From positions 1-8,833 of the forward strand of contig DURF01000098.1 of assembly GCA_012837395.1 (NCBI GenBank): a stretch of 8,833 nucleotides of DNA. The letters are read 5' to 3'. The position numbers were made by a program, and so were the translations under genes. Source of the stretch: Acholeplasma sp. (GTDB lineage: Bacteria > Bacillota_I > Bacilli_A > Acholeplasmatales > Acholeplasmataceae). Below are positions 7,935 to 8,833 of the stretch, one piece after another. The notes under the pieces are model-generated. The model was not told the origin of the DNA. It made no database searches and was given only the letters and a program-made list of their open reading frames with translations. Each line of letters begins with the position of its first letter. The first letter of the stretch is position 1.

Positions 7935-7944
7935 ACTATATATA

Positions 7945-7973
7945 ATTATATGATATTTACGTCATTTTAACAA
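7945..7973 (-). promoter_or_regulatory. Sigma-A type promoter of the glnS-pcrA-ABC operon
   Basis: On the minus strand the -35 box TTGTTA (7968-7973; four of six match TTGACA) is separated by 17 nt from a perfect -10 box TATAAT (7945-7950). The predicted start near 7937-7938 gives a leader of about 18 nt, just long enough to hold the glnS Shine-Dalgarno. Such a short leader leaves no room for a T-box or other riboswitch, which many Bacillota synthetase genes carry. This is the only clear promoter upstream of the five-gene block. In AT-rich DNA a TATAAT alone means little; the spacing, the -35 match and the position between a terminator and a ribosome site carry the call. Confidence 0.75.
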
Positions 7974-7985
7974 CTAAAACTATGC

Positions 7986-8022
7986 AAAATAAAAGTGTGG
8001 AGCACCTCCACACTCTTATTTT
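7986..8022 (-). terminator. Rho-independent terminator after the acidic-protein gene (nearly symmetric)
   Basis: A 9-bp perfect GC-containing stem (7994-8002 with 8006-8014, arms AGTGTGGAG / CTCCACACT) closes a 3-nt loop. After one mismatch (7993/8015) it extends by 7 A-T pairs (7986-7992 with 8016-8022). Read on the minus strand, the GC stem is followed by TTTTATTTT, a typical U-tract. It begins one base after the TAG stop of the upstream gene, so it ends that transcript and isolates the glnS promoter from read-through. The A/T flanks also give a U-rich tail on the plus strand, so it could work both ways, but no plus-strand gene here needs it. Confidence 0.92.
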
Positions 8023-8023
8023 A

Positions 8024-8833
8024 CTATTGGTTTAAAAAATCATTAATAATCTCTTGAATATCTTCTAGTTCTTCGTCTGTTAAGTTTTCAAATATTTCCA
8101 TTAAATCTTCAATATCTTCATTTGTTATTTCTTCTTCGTTAGTAATTTTATCAATCAATTCATCAACCTTATCGTTTAAGACTGGATTGTTAATTACACT
8201 TTGAATCTCATCTAAGATTTCATCGACATTAAATCCTTCATAATGGAAAAATATTGTATCATTAACAACTGTAATATTATTTATTGTTATATTAGCATCT
8301 TTAAATGATAGGAAGAAGTCTTCAACAATCATTTTACCATCAACAATGTTTTCTTGACCAGCTACTTCTAGAATAGATGAAATATTTTCTTCATCAATTG
8401 TTACTTCACCGACGTTTACTGTTTTAAATAATATTTCTAAATCATCGTCTACCACACTTAAATCAACTTGTAATTTAAATTTAGTTTCAAAATAATTACT
8501 ATCTTTACCAATTTGAACTGGTACACTTACAATTAAATTATTATCTATTTCTAAATAAGGATTACCAACAATTACTTCATAGTCTTCATAAAGTTCTGTT
8601 TTCATTAAATAATTTGTCGTACCTTCAACACTTTGTTGAAATATATAATCAATTACTTTATTTATTTCTAATGTATTAAATCTAATTGTGTTGTTAGAAG
8701 TTATAATTCCTGATAAAGCTTTATTATATAAAAAGTCATTAAATTCTTGTTCAGTTTTAATTCTTTCTGCTTCTGGCAAACTATATACTGGACTATTATC
8801 TTCTATTTTGTTTAAATCTAAACTTAAACCTAA
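8024..8833 (-). CDS. Acidic protein of unknown function, possible YpmS/DUF2140-like (partial, N-terminus outside window)
   Basis: The frame stays open to the window edge, so the visible 269 residues are the C-terminal part. A TTG at 8777-8779 would be an arbitrary start, because coding continues upstream of it (LGLSLDLNKIEDNSPVYS). No Cys or Trp is present in the visible part. A helical segment (about 24-48, TEQEFNDFLYNKAL) and a second helix near 65-75 precede a beta-rich core (about 90-205) with VSVPVQIGKDSNYFETKFKL and a strand ending FKTVNVGEVTI. The last 65 residues are strongly acidic predicted helices (NEEEITNEDIEDLMEIFENL, LTDEELEDIQEIINDFLNQ). The arrangement of a helix, then strands, then a line like 'LKxxxVxVGxxxI' faintly recalls the membrane-anchored YpmS/DUF2140 family, which would predict an N-terminal membrane anchor outside the window. 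This is a weak resemblance, and I do not claim a function. It is a separate transcription unit, ended by the terminator that begins one base after its stop. Confidence 0.85.
   Translation of the reverse strand, partial: LGLSLDLNKIEDNSPVYSLPEAERIKTEQEFNDFLYNKALSGIITSNNTIRFNTLEINKVIDYIFQQSVEGTTNYLMKTELYEDYEVIVGNPYLEIDNNLIVSVPVQIGKDSNYFETKFKLQVDLSVVDDDLEILFKTVNVGEVTIDEENISSILEVAGQENIVDGKMIVEDFFLSFKDANITINNITVVNDTIFFHYEGFNVDEILDEIQSVINNPVLNDKVDELIDKITNEEEITNEDIEDLMEIFENLTDEELEDIQEIINDFLNQ

Noticed and set aside
8777..8779. TTG as the start of the acidic-protein gene
   Set aside because: The same frame stays open to the window edge, with sensible coding sequence upstream and no ribosome site at a proper distance from the TTG, so the gene is called as partial.
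1..8833. CRISPR array, tRNA/rRNA, insertion sequence or phage genes
   Set aside because: No spaced direct repeats, cloverleaf, terminal inverted repeats, transposase or integrase motifs were seen, and coding genes fill nearly the whole window.

Overview
The window is AT-rich and strictly one-sided: every gene I can support reads on the minus strand. TGA ends one gene (at 1069-1071) and tryptophan is written TGG (for example in the full-length helicase), so the genetic code is standard. This excludes Mycoplasma and Spiroplasma, which read TGA as Trp. Low GC, standard code, Bacillota-type PcrA helicase with its C-terminal domain, and strong purine-rich Shine-Dalgarno sites suggest a deep-branching low-GC member of Bacilli/Mollicutes, such as an Acholeplasma-, Izemoplasma-, Haloplasma- or Erysipelotrichia-like lineage. 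The placement is an inference from composition and gene content.

Layout in transcription order (high to low coordinates). (1) 8833-8024: the 3' part of an acidic protein I do not firmly recognise, cut by the window edge, ending one base before a strong intrinsic terminator (7986-8022). (2) A 104-base gap (7920-8023) holds that terminator and then a near-consensus sigma-A promoter (-35 at 7968-7973, -10 at 7945-7950). (3) Five genes then follow with almost no space between them: glutaminyl-tRNA synthetase (glnS), a full-length PcrA/UvrD helicase, a second much shorter UvrD-like helicase, and two half-size ABC exporter subunits, the last cut by the window start. Junctions are a 13-nt gap, a 20-nt overlap, a 12-nt gap and an 8-nt overlap, so the block looks like one operon driven by the promoter before glnS.

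Functionally the operon joins three themes: charging tRNA-Gln, SF1A DNA translocation/repair tied to RNA polymerase, and a heterodimeric ABC exporter with one degenerate ATP site. The most notable item is the 463-residue helicase. It keeps the canonical SF1A motifs and the PcrA-type C-terminal Tudor-like domain, but lacks practically the whole 2B subdomain, about 175 residues shorter at one precise point than its 700-residue neighbour. It resembles a natural counterpart of the laboratory 2B-deleted Rep helicase. No tRNA, rRNA, CRISPR array, insertion sequence or prophage gene was seen. There is no gene-free stretch over 300 bases.
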